64,000 bases of DNA from contig CM061919.1 in assembly GCA_031002005.1 (NCBI GenBank), forward strand, positions 19,725,687 through 19,789,686. Direction: 5' to 3'. This DNA comes from Vandiemenella viatica. Its lineage: Eukaryota; Arthropoda; Insecta; Orthoptera; Morabidae. How positions within the stretch are numbered: the stretch's first letter is position 1; each line of letters begins with the position of its first letter. Made by a program: the position numbers and the translations under genes. Positions 10,512 to 22,100 of the stretch are shown piece by piece. Under the pieces are notes generated by a model that was not told the origin of the DNA, made no database searches, and saw only the letters and a program-made list of their open reading frames with translations.

Positions 10512-11377
10512 TCAGGCCTCTATTCTTTGTGATTTTCTAGCTGAAATTATGTTTAAGGTACTACTAAAATAATCACTTTTACAGAAACTTATAAACATAA
10601 ATGTTATATTTAACATTAAGTTTGGTAAATTGTAAAAGAGAAAATTGGCAGTTTTGTCACCCAAAAGTCTATTACGATGATAATCATATATTTTTCCTGC
10701 TGCACAGAAAAACTGCTCACTTGGAACCCTTGTTACAGGTGATGATAAATATGTGCGACCCATTTATTTACTATTATTGCTAACAGGTTTTTTTTAACAA
10801 TCAGGTGCAGCTGATGTGCTGCACAATCAATATTATCTACGTCAGATAAAGTGTAGGAACTCTTCATGTTGGATTCTCCATCTCTTACCACGCAATGCAC
10901 ATTTTGTTTGGGATTCCCCACCCTTCAAACATATTTTGAAATATTTCCGAAATGTAATCTCCCGTTTGGCGTTCTTCAAGTATCTCCGCATTTAAAACGA
11001 TATTTTACTTTATAAAATCTTTTGAAATTATATGGATACCAATGAAACACCTTACCAAAAAGTCTACCAGATATAGGATGTGAAGGAAACTCTCTCAAAA
11101 TCCTTCAACACGTCTTTATTTTCGATCCTAAAATTCACTGCAGATAAATTCCGTAAAATATTTCCTGCCTTTTAGAACATAATTTGCAATAACATTATCC
11201 AGCAATCGTCGGAACCCAAAATCTTCTACGTGTTGAGAAGGTAATCCAGATAAAGCTATCATTTCTGCAATTAAATAGTTTTAAATAATTGTTATTATCC
11301 CACATTTTGACTTTTTCTATGTATTCGTTAAAAATGTGTTTCTGAATTCTCTTTTTACCGTTTTTAAAGACGTTCAC
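10512..11377 (-). pseudogene. hAT transposase remnant
   Basis: The minus-strand frame 10733-10921 reads VVRDGESNMKSSYTLSDVDN, then IDCAAHQLHLIVKKNLL. This corresponds to the hAT block holding a catalytic aspartate followed by the C-A-H-x-L-x-L motif. Pieces at 11195-11377 and 10512-10763 may be further parts but are not recognisable alone. The BED finger and C-terminal dimerisation region are not evident and the frame is broken. The element would need a transposase from elsewhere to move. Confidence 0.65.
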
Positions 11378-11876
11378 TGCTGAATGTGTTCGCCGGCAAT
11401 CTTCTTAGCGGAGTCTTCTTTTAAGAATAACTCATATTTTTGTGGGTGTTTCGTCTGAAGATGAATTTTTAAGAAAGTTTTACATTCATGGGAATACATT
11501 ATTTCACAGAGTTTGTATTTAGCAGATTCGTCATTTACTATAGTAAAATATTTCCATATTACACTACTATACTTTTTTGTATAAATTATTATTACCTTAA
11601 TTTAACTTATAACTTCCCAAAAAACATAAACGTATATAATCTACGCAATCCTATGTCATCCTAAAATATAAACATAAACACGCACAGTACAAGGTCAAAA
11701 CACTTCGCGTAAGCTGGACGCTAGTGGATAATATATCGTATTTGACGACTTCTCCACTGTCGGTCCAAGTTGAGAAAGTTGAGATCCGTATCTATATTCG
11801 CGGATCTAGACAATAATGATCCGTATCTGTATCCGTATCCGCGGATATACATTTTTAACGATCCGGCACGTCACTA

Positions 11877-11884
11877 ATTATTAA
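11877..11884. repeat. Right 8-bp TSD of the hAT element (ATTATTAA)
   Basis: Identical to 9931-9938 and directly abuts the right terminus. Confidence 0.85.
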
Positions 11885-14593
11885 TAATAAATAAGCAGCT
11901 TTCCTAAGCTAAGGTGTATCGTGTTGTAAACGATTTCAAATGTTGCTTCATGAAACAATAAGTTTCGACATTAGGCCATTGAAAACATTTGTTTTAAGTG
12001 AAGGATTTATTAGATATTTGTAGAAATTGAACAGTAAGTAAAAAGCACTGTTTCGTTAATCATAGTCTACTATTTGTACTAATTTCTGCAAAAATTTTGA
12101 AAAAAAAATAATTAATGATTATTTATGTTTTAAATGTTCTCAAAAATAATTTGTAATATTACAGAGACTGTATAGTAGCAAAAAAGAAGACACACAGAAA
12201 ATAAATTGAACCAAGATAGAATGGAATCCATTACATTTTTAAAATACAATGACATTTCAGGCACGGCCATTTGCAATCTTAGTGAACCAACTTTCGTGCT
12301 GGTATACTCATAGCATTTTAAGTTCTTTTTTCCAAACTTTGATTTTTCAGATATATTATGACGCATATGTAACGAACGAAATTATGGTGTAATATTTGAG
12401 ATGTCATACTATTTCATGTACAAAACTGAAGACATCTCTTTGCGAACTTACCAACAGTACAAAGGATTTTTATTTTTAATTTAAGGTTAAGTAAAGATTT
12501 ATATTTCCCACTTCCATTATTTGTCTAGTGCTTCGGTTTTATGGCTTTTAAACTAAATACAAACTTGTATATGTCTGAAGGTTTTTTTTTTTTTTCTTTT
12601 TTTTTTTTTTGAAATGTAGTGTTTGGAATTTGCGTATAAGGCAAAGAGTAAATATGGCAATGCCGTCTGCGAAGCAGGAAACTTTGTTGTTTGCGAATTG
12701 ATATTAATGGTAATTTCTAAAATAACTATGCGCTTTAGCGGGATAAAAACTATCCTATGTCACTTCGAATACAATTAACTAACTTCATGCCAAATTTCAT
12801 TTAAATATATTGAGTTATTAAGGCGTGATTAATGACGGAGCTACATCCAAACATATATCCAAACTTTCTCATTTATAGAGATATAGATTTAATCTTAATT
12901 TCTAAGTAAATTTGTTTTTTTAATCAAGGCTGAATGTTGCTATATTATTTTGTGCTATCATGTACTAACGTTAACGGTAAAATCATCTGAATATGTAATT
13001 CCCAATTGAAACTAAATAAATATCATATTGTGACAGCTTTCCTGTACTCCCGAGAGCATCAAGATACTTGCTGAATTTATATTTGCATTCCCTCCTAAAA
13101 ATTATATATCATTATTAATTATCAGTTATAAAAATGATAAAATAAAAATTAATTCCATTCCACAAAGAACCCCCCACTACAGAACATACAGAACATTGGC
13201 TTGAGATATGACCATAACATGTTCTTGAATTTGTTTTGAACGCATGAACATATAAAATCGAGAAATCGAAACGTCAACTGTCATGATGGCAGCCTCAACG
13301 AAGAACATATAAGTAAAACATTAAAATATTTTATGGAAAAAAAACCCTGATTTTCTATCACTACAACTAATAAAAGCTACTTGAAAATTAACGAAATAAA
13401 AAAGATATTTGTATAACCAAAAGTCACACTTTCACAAAAGTCGATTAGTTGTTGGTTCAATTTGAACTGAAACATAGAATAAATTAGAAATCAGGCAATC
13501 ATAAATACTAATACTACACTGAGAAACAATAGGTTCTGAGTTGTTGATACCTGAACTTCTGTCTTCGTTATCACATGCTGACTCTGAGGGTGACCCCGAA
13601 AATTCAGTGACTTAAGTTCCATGCGTAGGCGGTACGAGACGGTCATTAGTTTAATAAAGTATTATAGTCTTCTTATGTTTCTCGTACAGTGGGACAGTAA
13701 AACCTTATCATCCACCGATTAAAAAGTTAAAATAACATATTGCTGACTGTATCGACTATATAGACTAAGTAATGTGTATTTAATTCGTTGTTATTTTATA
13801 TTTGAGTTTGTAATACGTCTGATAGCTTTTAAAGTAGGCATGGATGATTAACTAACAAGGAACAAAAGCGAATTTGGTCACAGTCAAAAACAATGAACAA
13901 TTCCCCATTCGCACGAGTTATTTTGGGTAGTTAAATCTGGATGGATGGACCGTGAATTGATAAAATTTACCACCCAGTGCTAGTGACACACTGCGTCTAG
14001 CGTCTTATTCCTCAACTATTTGGCATACAAAAGCTTCTACAAATTTACTGACAAACACATAAAAAAGTGGAGCAAAAAATTTTAAATGATAACTGAAACA
14101 TGAATACACAAACTGATTCCGTAAAGGAAATAAATGTTTTTACCCCCATATTATAAATAATAAATCGCAGCAGTATGGGGAAGTTAATTCACAGATCTTA
14201 TTGTTTTAAACTTTTAATGAAGAATGTTATAGATGATTTGAAAAACAAGGACGTCGTTCCTATTATAGATTTATTATGTAAGTTTAAAAATGCGGTATAT
14301 ATGTGTTAAAAAATGTAATACTCGAATTTATGCTGCAATTCAACACTTTTTTTTTAGGATTTTTTTTTTATTATCTCTCACATCAAGACAGATTTTTTAT
14401 TCATATACATATGTGTGAACCGCGATTTATAAATTGACCCCTCAAGTAAACTAAACAGAATAACTTGGGAAAGTAAGCTACAGCTACTTGCTATCAGTGT
14501 TACTTAACGCAATTGCTGTACTCTTCCCTACCTCGAAAGAGTAAAAAAAAATTGAAGTTCTACAAAAAAAGGAGAAAACCTGTGAAAAAACTG
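11885..14593. other. AT-rich non-coding stretch
   Basis: I see no credible gene. Long T tracts lie at 12580-12611. A minus-strand open frame at 12130-12366 is short and featureless. Confidence 0.4.
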
Positions 14594-14599
14594 TACTAT
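14594..14599. repeat. Left 6-bp TSD (TACTAT) of the Polinton-like element
   Basis: TACTAT precedes the left terminus AGTAGTGTC and is repeated at 22095-22100 after the right terminus. Six-base duplications are the Polinton/Maverick signature. Confidence 0.8.
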
Positions 14600-15169
14600 A
14601 GTAGTGTCTGAAGGCGGGTGCGTTGCCAGTTTTTTCCCCATGTATTTCTTATGGGCGCGGGTGCGTTGCCAGTTTTCCCTTATGGACGCCGGTGTGAGCC
14701 CAGGACCACCCACGTCGCAACGGACGCAGGTGTGAGCCTGGCCACGTGCCACGCAAGTGTGCGCCTCTGCCACGTGCCACGCAGGTGCGCTCTAGTCATA
14801 ATTCGTCTAAATGTCACGCGGTCAGAGTACTAAACCTCAAATTCAATTCGAAATGCGGTAAAATATTCACTTTTTCTTTTTATCGGTTCAATACTAGTGT
14901 TGTGACGTATCGATTAGTATCTAAATTTTCTCACTATTATAATGGAGTTTATTTAATTTAATTTGGAGAACTGGTTCAGAAGATACAGAATTTACCATTT
15001 TAGCTGACTAGGCCCGCGTGGTGGAAAGTAAATTAACCCGCGACCCCTCATTAATCAGCTGCCGCGCCGACACGCGCAGGCCCGAGGGAGGTGGTACCTA
15101 TTAATCAGCCGTGACACCTGCACCCGGAAGACATTATTCAACCTCCACGGTATTTTACGATTGCGGGCG

Positions 15170-15385
15170 CAGTTTTCCCACACAAGCGTGTATATAAATC
15201 TAAAACATTTAGAAATGGAGATTAATGCCGCAAAGCACTGCGTTCCCACACCAAATGCTTCCCACGCTAGCAGAGGCTAACATTTTAATGGAGATTAATG
15301 TCGCAAAGCGTGTGTTCCCACGCCAGGAAGATTCCAAGCGTGTATAAATAGGGCTGAGATCCCCCTTGTGTTATCCAGTCTTCTC
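15170..15385 (+). promoter_or_regulatory. Duplicated promoter module with TATA box, left arm
   Basis: TATAAATA lies at 15343-15350, about 70 bases before the ATG at 15419. A TCCAGTCTTC initiator-like stretch follows about 30 bases downstream. Upstream, ATGGAGATTAATG(C/T)CGCAAAGC occurs twice (15215 and 15288), each followed by GTTCCCAC. A second TATA-like TATATAAAT stands at about 15191. The mirrored module is present in the right arm. Confidence 0.6.
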
Positions 15386-15418
15386 TGAGTCGCCGAGCTG
15401 AACACAACGATCATCTCA

Positions 15419-17293
15419 ATGTCGTCTGAGGATCTTGGAGGAATGAGCTTACTCAGCGATATTGGAAAGTAAATTATTGTTATTTAACTTGTTTTCTGGC
15501 TGTTTTAAATTCTTTCACATATACTGATGGGTTTCTTTTCTGCTTCAGACATTCAAGAAATTATCGCTGAGGGCCAGGATGATTTCGGAAATGATAATTT
15601 TTTTAACGTAACTAGATTTATGAAAATGTATAATGCTGAAGCAGTAGTCTATATTATTAATTTATTTGTTCGCAGGTGATTTGGATATTTCCTGCAGCGA
15701 CCTTTTTTTATTTCAGTATGTATTTATCTATAGATTATTTTTTTTCCATGTCTTTATAACTATTGCTAATACATTTTTTTTTTAGATGAACCATCACGCC
15801 CAGAGAAGCGTAAGGGTAATTCTTCTCAGGAATTAAGTAGCCCAAAAAGAGCTAATATCAGACCTGGCGATTGCTCTAACCCAATGATTGAGCCACAGAG
15901 CAGTATGCTGCCAACTCCACCACTACAATGGGTTCTTCCGCAACCAACAGCACACTGGAATATCGGTAAGTCCAGTACATCAGTAATTTACATATATTAT
16001 TTTATGCTTACAAAATTATGTTTTTCATGATACTAAAACATTTTTTCTTCTTTTTTTATGTTTCAGAGGGGGCGGTCGGCCGCCCGGCCAACGAGGCAGT
16101 TCCGACACCAATATGTCGACCATGGGAGAGATCAGCCACAGTCGGACCTAGCCGAACGCCCGCCACAGCAGCAGCAGCAGCCGGGCCCACCAGCCCATCG
16201 CCCGGGTCCAGCCGCCACTTCACCAGCCCATCGTCAGGATCCAGCCGCCACTTCAACAGCCCATCGCCCAGGCCAAGTCGACAGTATGCGCGACCCATCG
16301 CCGGGACCCAGCCGACAGTATGCCGGTCCATCAGCCGGGTCAAGCCGACAGTATGCAGGTCCATCGCCCGGGTCCAGCCACCAGTTCAACAGCCCATCGC
16401 CGCGGCCCAGCCGACAGTATACCGGTCCATCCGCCGGGTCAAGCCTCCAGCTCACCGGTCCTTTGCCAGGGCCAAGTCGGCAGATCGTCGGTTCAGGGAC
16501 GCCATCATGCAGTCATAATAAGGCAGCAACGATGGGTGAGTAAGCAGTATCTCGCTAAGTCCTTGAAGACAGGCTTAGTGCATTTAAAAAAAAAGAATTT
16601 AATCCGGGACAATTTCAAATTCTCCAAATTTCATTCATCCAATGAATTTCATTGACGCTTGCTTTAAACTTGTTACCGGTAAAATTCGCGAAATTGTGGA
16701 TAATCAGTCCTCCCCATCCGTAAAGGTGCAGGTTGGACTGATTAACACATATAAAATACAGAAGGAAATGATTTTAGATACCGCCCGTATGTGCTTTTTA
16801 ACTAAAATGCGTGAGGTCACAACCAGCATTTGCCGGTCGGATTGGTTTGAATAATATGTGAAGTCGGAGCTCAGAGTAAAATTGTGTGAGTTTCAAGAAA
16901 GGATAAGTGGCAAAACTCTCGATAGGATAGAATCCCTCGACATTAGCATTTCTAATTTTCAACCTTTCTATCAGGGGTCTTCCTATATCGCTCTGCCAAT
17001 TGATATCTGTAGAAAAAAAGGCCGTCATCAATGTTGAAAACAATAATGACGAGTTGTGCTTTCTATGGACAATTCTTGCTTATCACGTAAAGGCGCTAAA
17101 AAAAACCTACAACGGTTAGCATATATAAGAAAGTACGTTCACTCTACCCCCTCGATTTATCAGGTATTGAGTTTCCGGTAAAACTCTCAGAAATTTCTAA
17201 ATTTGAGAGGCAAAATCCAGACTATTCTGTAAATGTTTTCGGTCTAGATGAAATTAAAGGTAAACATGTAGTTTCCGGGGCCCTCCATCACAC
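15419..17293 (+). pseudogene. Left-arm copy of the 5' half of the PolB-linked gene, with putative introns
   Basis: A short first exon starts at the ATG 15419-15421. Likely splice signals follow: donor GTAAAT at 15469, acceptor ...TTCAG at 15548, acceptor TTCGCAG near 15676, donor GTATGT near 15717, acceptor TTTTAG near 15785, donor GTAAGT near 15966, acceptor TTTCAG near 16066. The exon at about 15786-15965 reads EPSRPEKRKGNSSQELSS, with a basic nuclear-localisation-like patch. The next exon is a proline, serine and glutamine-rich repeat region (PGPSRQYAGPS-like units). From 16642 follows a segment starting NFIDACFKLV, then the amino-terminal part of the polymerase protein, with stops. Exon phases do not all join cleanly. 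The copy stops at 17293, where the core begins. Confidence 0.55.
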
Positions 17294-20200
17294 GGTGCTA
17301 TTCCCAGACGTGTCGAACTCCTCCCTGTTGCGTCGCATCACTTCATATGGATCACAGTTCCGCACCAAGTAGATGAAGCTGTCTGTATCCATATATAGCA
17401 ATTTAGGGCTTCTAAACTGTGGAATGGCAAATTCATAATAAAATCTGTACATCCTCAGTTTAGACAGGTCAAGAAAGCACATTCCGACATACACAGGTTT
17501 ATTAAAAACTATCCTAGTTTTCGCCATCTCCATGGCCATAAAGTTCTTGTTGAAAACTGTAACTTGCTTAAAGTGTGGTGAAGCTATGTGTTTGTGGGCA
17601 CCGCGCCGCCCACCTATGCTGTACACAATTTCACGTAGCGGTGTTTTCGAATGTTCTACATAGTTTTACCGAAAATTGAATTGTTAATTAATTTATAAAA
17701 ATCTCTCTCGAAATCTGTTTTGGCGTCACGGCGAGACCACGTATTGAGAGATATGTATTCGTTCAACCACGGTGACTGGTTGAAAGATATTACCCGGTGT
17801 ATTTCGGTCACCCGCAGCCCCAAGCCTACACATTGCTGGAGGACTCGGTAATGGAGAACATACCGTACCTTGTTCTCCAGTGTGGTCATCAGCTTGGGAA
17901 GGGTAGAACCTTCTGGGGCTTAGTGGTCTGGACATGGCGGCATGTCTGCTAAAACGTCGGGTTTATCCTGAGGAATCGTAAGGTCTACCTCCAATACGAA
18001 CCCCCTATGTGAGTCAGCTGCAACGCTCATGAAATTTATGCTAGCAATCTCTTTAGCCGATAGCCATTGAAACCCACTAGAGGGTAGATACTCCGACATG
18101 GCCCAGCCGTAAAGATTGTTTACGTCGAAGTACATTATAAAATCTTCAGACGCCTCGCGGTTGTACTCCGGCATGTACCGGATATTTTCCTTCGCATACC
18201 TGTGAACACACTGGCAAATACCTCCGCGAATACCTCGTTCGAAAAAGAGCAGCATGTCGATATCCGTCAGAAGGTCCAGTTCGACACGCGTGCTCCTTAA
18301 CATAGCCTGCCACGAAATGCCTGGGGATGTGAAATAGTTTGCGGGGTCCAGGGTGTACTTCCCAAAACATACACTCCTAAATTTCTCAAACAGATGTGCA
18401 AGTAACCACACATCTGTGTCCATGTACAGACTTGCATATTCGCCCAAAGTCTTGATCTGGAATGTTCGCAATACCTTTGTCGCGTGTTCGTAGTCTTCAT
18501 CAGAAATGTGTGACTCCGACAACGAACTGTAGAATTTTGATTTTGGAGGAAGCGTGGCCTCGGTGAGCTTATCCCACGAATCCATGTATTCGTAAGGGAA
18601 GACCCCTTTCCGTTTAACTAATTGGAACATCTCGGGGTAGGTGAAATGAGCACTAGTAATGCGCATGTCGCCGTCCTCAAGGGTTCCAACCAGTTTATCT
18701 AATGGGAGCTGCATGAACCGGTATGAGTCCAGAAACCTTAACGTTATTGAAGTGTATTCGATCTTTTTCGAAAAAGAAATATAACGTTCTGTGTTGATGG
18801 GAAGCACGACCATCCCTTCGGAATCGAGTTTCGATAAAGCCATAACAATGAAATGAGCATCATACCCAGATAGATTGTGAAAGAAAATGGGTATGTACTT
18901 TTTAGTCTTATACTGCAAATTGCAATCATTATGTGCAGCGCCCCAAAATTCACCTGTGATATGACAATGATCGCGGACCTTGACGGTCCCCGGTTCAAAT
19001 TCTTTCTCGCAGATGTGGCATACCGTAGCATCAACAAACTTTGCTTTTTACCCACCATCATTACAAGAGGAATGCACTTCTTGTAAATTTTATCAACATT
19101 CCTGGCAAGTTTGACGAGATCGTCCACAAGCCATTTTTCAGGATTTTTTCCCGTGAAGGAGTTGAAACGCGACAGACTAGGTACGCGTGGACAAACGACC
19201 TGGTATGCGGCAGCGAACGGGACATGTTTCTGGACAAAAGTAGTGTGAGAGGCGTTGGGTGGAGGACTGCAAGAATCATAAGGTTGCAATAAACTTTCAA
19301 AGTCCGCGTAAACGACGACGGGTACACGCTGCTAGTGCACAAAATCCTTAAACTTCAAGGTTTTATCGTCGTCGCCAGGTAAATCCACTCTTACAAGATC
19401 TACCCTTGCACAGTCAATCTCGTGACGGTCCAGGAGATCTTTGCGTCAGAAATGTTGCAGACATCTGTCACAAATAAAAATTGCACTCTTATGCAAACTT
19501 AAAGAAGAACTGACTAACGCCGACAAGTTGTGAATCCAACAGTAATGGAATTTTTTCCCACTGCCGTCGGTAATCAACAACATGTTTATGTGGTGAACGC
19601 GTTTGTCTGCAGTGTGATGGAGGGTCCCGGAAACTACATGTTTACCTTTAACTTCATCCAGACCGAAAACATTTACAGAATAGTCTGGATTTTGCCTCTC
19701 AAATTTAGAAATTTCTGAGAGTTTTAATGGAAACTCAATACCTGATAAATAGAGGAGGTAGAGTGAACGTACTTTCTTATACATGCTAACCCGTTTAGGT
19801 ATTTTTTAGCGCCTTTACGTTATATGCAAGAATTGTCCATAGAAAGCACAACTCGTCATTCTTGTTTCAACATTGATGACGGCATTCTTTCTACAGATAT
19901 CAAGTGGCAGAGCGACATAGGAAGACCCCCGATAGAAAGGTTGAAAATTAGAAATGCTAATGTCGAGGGATTCTATCCTATCGAGAGTTTTGCCACTTGT
20001 CCTTTTTTGAAACTCACACAATTTTACTTTGAGCTCCGACTTCACATATTTTTTCATACCAATCAGACAGGCAAGTGGTGGTTGTGCCCTCACGCATTTT
20101 AGTTAAAAAGCTCATACGGGCGGTTTCTAAAATCATTTCCTTCTGTATTTTATATGTGTTAATCAGTCCAACCTGCACCTTTACAGATGGGGACGACCGA

Positions 20201-21347
20201 TTATCCACAATTTCGCGAAGTTTACCGGCAACAAGTTTAAAGCAAGCGTCAATGAATTTCATTGGATGAATGAAATTTGGAGAATTTGAAATTGTCCCGG
20301 AATAAATTCTTTTCTTAAATGCACTAAGCCCGGCCGATGGACCGGCATACTGTCGGCTGGGTCCCGGGTGTGGGCTGTTGAACTGGCGGCTGGACCCGGG
20401 CGATGGACCGGCATACTGTTTGCTTGACCCGGCTGATGGACCGGAATACTGTCGGCTGTGTCCCGGCGATGGGTCGGCATACTGTCGATTTGAGCCGGGC
20501 GATGTGCTGTTGAAGTGGCGGCTGGAGCCGGGCGATGGGGTGGTGAATTTTCGGCCGGACCCGGGCGATGGGCTGGTAGGCCCGGCTGCTGCTGCAGCTG
20601 TGGCGGGTGGTCGGCTAGGTCCGACTGTGGCTGACGTCTACCATGGTCGCCATATTGGTGCGGAACTGCCTCGTTGGCCGGGCGTCCATCCACCCCCTCT
20701 GAAACATAAGAAAAGAAGAAAAAATGTTTTAGTATCATGAAAAACATAATTTTGTAAGCATAAAATAATATAGGTATATTACTGATGTACTTGACTTGCC
20801 GATATTCCAGTGTGCTGGTGGTTGCGGAAGAACCCTTTGTGGTGGTGGAGTTGGCAGCATACTGCTCTGCGGCTCATTCATTGGGTTAGAGCAATCGCCA
20901 GGGCTGATATTAGCTCTTTTTGGGCTACTTAATTCCTGAGAAGAATTACAATTACGCTTCTCTGGGCGTGATGGTTCATCTGTAAAAAAAAATGTATTAG
21001 CAATAGTTATAAAGACATTGAAAAAAAATGATCTATAGATAAATACGTACTGAAATAAAAAAGGTCGATGCAGGAAATATCCAAATCACCTGCGAACAAA
21101 TAAATTAATAATATAGACTACTGCTTCAGCACTAAACATTTTCATAAATCTAGTTACGTCAAAAAAATTATCATTACCGATATCATCCTGGCCCTCAGCG
21201 AGAATTTCTTCAATGTCTGAAGCAGAAAAAAAAACCCATCAGTATATGTGAAAGAATTTAAAACAGCCAGAAAACAAGTTAAATAACAATAATTTACTTT
21301 TCAATATCGCTGAATAAGCTCATTCCTCCAAGATCCACAGACGACAT
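17288..21347 (-). pseudogene. Protein-primed family B DNA polymerase pseudogene (Polinton/adintovirus type)
   Basis: Read on the minus strand, a promoter and spliced proline-rich 5' part (21347 to about 20280) lead into the polymerase. Motifs seen: exonuclease I YADFES (about 19310-19293), a CHIC zinc-knuckle-like pair near 19020, exonuclease II NLSGYD (18876-18859), an exonuclease III-like YMDTD (about 18426), motif A DVNNLYG (18129-18106), motif [11 protein letters not shown] (17694-17665) and motif C YMDTDS (17395-17378). The metal-binding residues are present, but the gene is broken: stops at 19446-19448, 19332-19334, 17920-17922 and 17656-17658, frame changes near 20080, 19045 and 17640. 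The C-terminus is missing because the left inverted arm begins about 85 bases after motif C. The product would have copied the element's linear DNA from protein-primed ends. Confidence 0.85.
20259..20747 (-). pseudogene. Proline-rich repeat exon, right arm
   Basis: This exon-like frame has repeated short units such as HRPGPAATS and PVHQPGQANS, followed by a frame change into the KFIDACFKLV segment. Its acceptor AG lies at the start of EGVDGRPANEAV. The equivalent left-arm exon (16067-16543) has an extra base that moves the second part into another frame. Low-complexity P/Q/S-rich extensions suggest a flexible linker. I do not recognise a family. Confidence 0.5.
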
Positions 21348-21394
21348 TGCGATGATTGTTGTGTTCAGCTCGGCGGCTTAGAGAAGACTGGATA

Positions 21395-21600
21395 ACACAA
21401 GGGGGATCTCAGTCCTATTTATACACGCTTGGAATCTCCCTGGCGTGGGAACACACGCTTTGCGACATTAATCTCCATTAAAATGTTAGCCTTTGCTAGC
21501 GTGGGAAGCGTTTGGTGTGGCAACGATATGCCTTGCGGCATTAATCTCCATTTCTAAATGTTTTAGATTTATATACACGCTCGCGTGGGAAAATGGCGCC
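21395..21600 (-). promoter_or_regulatory. Promoter module with TATA box, right arm
   Basis: Inverted copy of the left-arm module: TATAAATA reads on the minus strand at about 21417-21424, upstream of an ATG whose first base is 21347. Confidence 0.6.
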
Positions 21601-22094
21601 CGCAATCGTAAAATACCGTGTAGGTTTAATAATGTCTTCCGGGTGCAGGTGTCACGGCTGATTAATAGGTACCGCCTCCCTCGGGCCTGCGCGTATCGGC
21701 GCGGCGGCTGATTAATGCGGGGTCGCGTCTCATTTACATTCCACCACGCGGGCCTAGTCAGCTAAAATGTTAAATTCTGTATCTTCTGAACCAGTACTCC
21801 GAATTAAATGAAATAAACGCCATTATAATAGTGAGAAAATTTAGATACTAATCGATACGTCACACCCCTTGTATTGAACTGATAAAAAGAAAAAGTGAAT
21901 ATTATACCGCATTTCGAATTGAATTTGAGGTTTAGTACTCTGACCGCGTGACATTTAGACGAATTATGACTAGAGCGCACCTGCGTGGCACGTGGCCACG
22001 CGCACACCTGCGTCCGCTGCGACGTGGGTGGTCCTGGGCTCACACCGGCGTCCATAAGGGAAAACTGGCAACGCACCCGCCTTCAGACACTTCT

Positions 22095-22100
22095 TACTAT
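22095..22100. repeat. Right 6-bp TSD (TACTAT) of the Polinton-like element
   Basis: Identical to 14594-14599 and directly abuts the right terminus GACACTTCT. Confidence 0.8.

Larger units (their letters stand above)
9939..11876. mobile_element. hAT-type DNA transposon, decayed, with 8-bp TSD
   Basis: The left end is TAGTGATGTGCCGGAT and the right end, reverse-complemented, is TAGTGACGTGCCGGAT, with one mismatch in 16. The element is flanked on both sides by ATTATTAA (9931-9938 and 11877-11884), an exact 8-bp duplication as made by hAT transposases. Just inside both ends are arrays of ATCCGT/ACGGAT hexamers, including five or six in tandem at 9954-9994. These are probably subterminal transposase-binding repeats. 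hAT transposase remnants lie inside on the minus strand. Confidence 0.85.
14600..17293 (+). repeat. Left long inverted arm of the Polinton-like element
   Basis: Inverted copy of 19612-22094, matching from the outer terminus to ...cctccatcacac at 17293. It is about 210 bases longer than the right arm through small insertions, including a tandem copy of the gcgggtgcgttgccagttt motif near 14615-14672. It carries a plus-strand copy of the promoter and the 5' half of the gene whose 3' half lies in the core on the other strand. Confidence 0.85.
14600..22094. mobile_element. Short Polinton/adintovirus-like element with very long inverted arms
   Basis: The 7.5 kb element begins AGTAGTGTC and ends GACACTTCT, that is 5'-AG...CT-3' termini, flanked by the 6-bp duplication TACTAT. 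Both features match Polintons/Mavericks, large virus-like elements replicated by a protein-primed DNA polymerase B. The arms (14600-17293 and 19612-22094) are inverted copies, differing by roughly 6% in the stretch I compared and by indels. The unique core (17294-19611) holds the polymerase on the minus strand. Integrase, packaging ATPase, protease and capsid genes are absent. Polintons are usually 15-20 kb with terminal repeats of some hundred bases, so this is an unusual, defective form. Confidence 0.8.
19612..22094 (-). repeat. Right long inverted arm of the Polinton-like element
   Basis: Inverted copy of 14600-17293. In this arm the gene continues into the polymerase core, so the right arm is likely the original end and the left arm the copied one. 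Confidence 0.85.

Noticed and set aside
14528..15249. Small open frames in the outer Polinton-like arm
   Set aside because: Short, GC-rich by-products that lie upstream of the TATA box, not shared as the same frame in both arms.
16056..16655. Overlapping frames on both strands in the proline-rich exon as separate genes
   Set aside because: The low-complexity repeat is open in several frames. Only the frame that splices to the neighbouring exons is supported.
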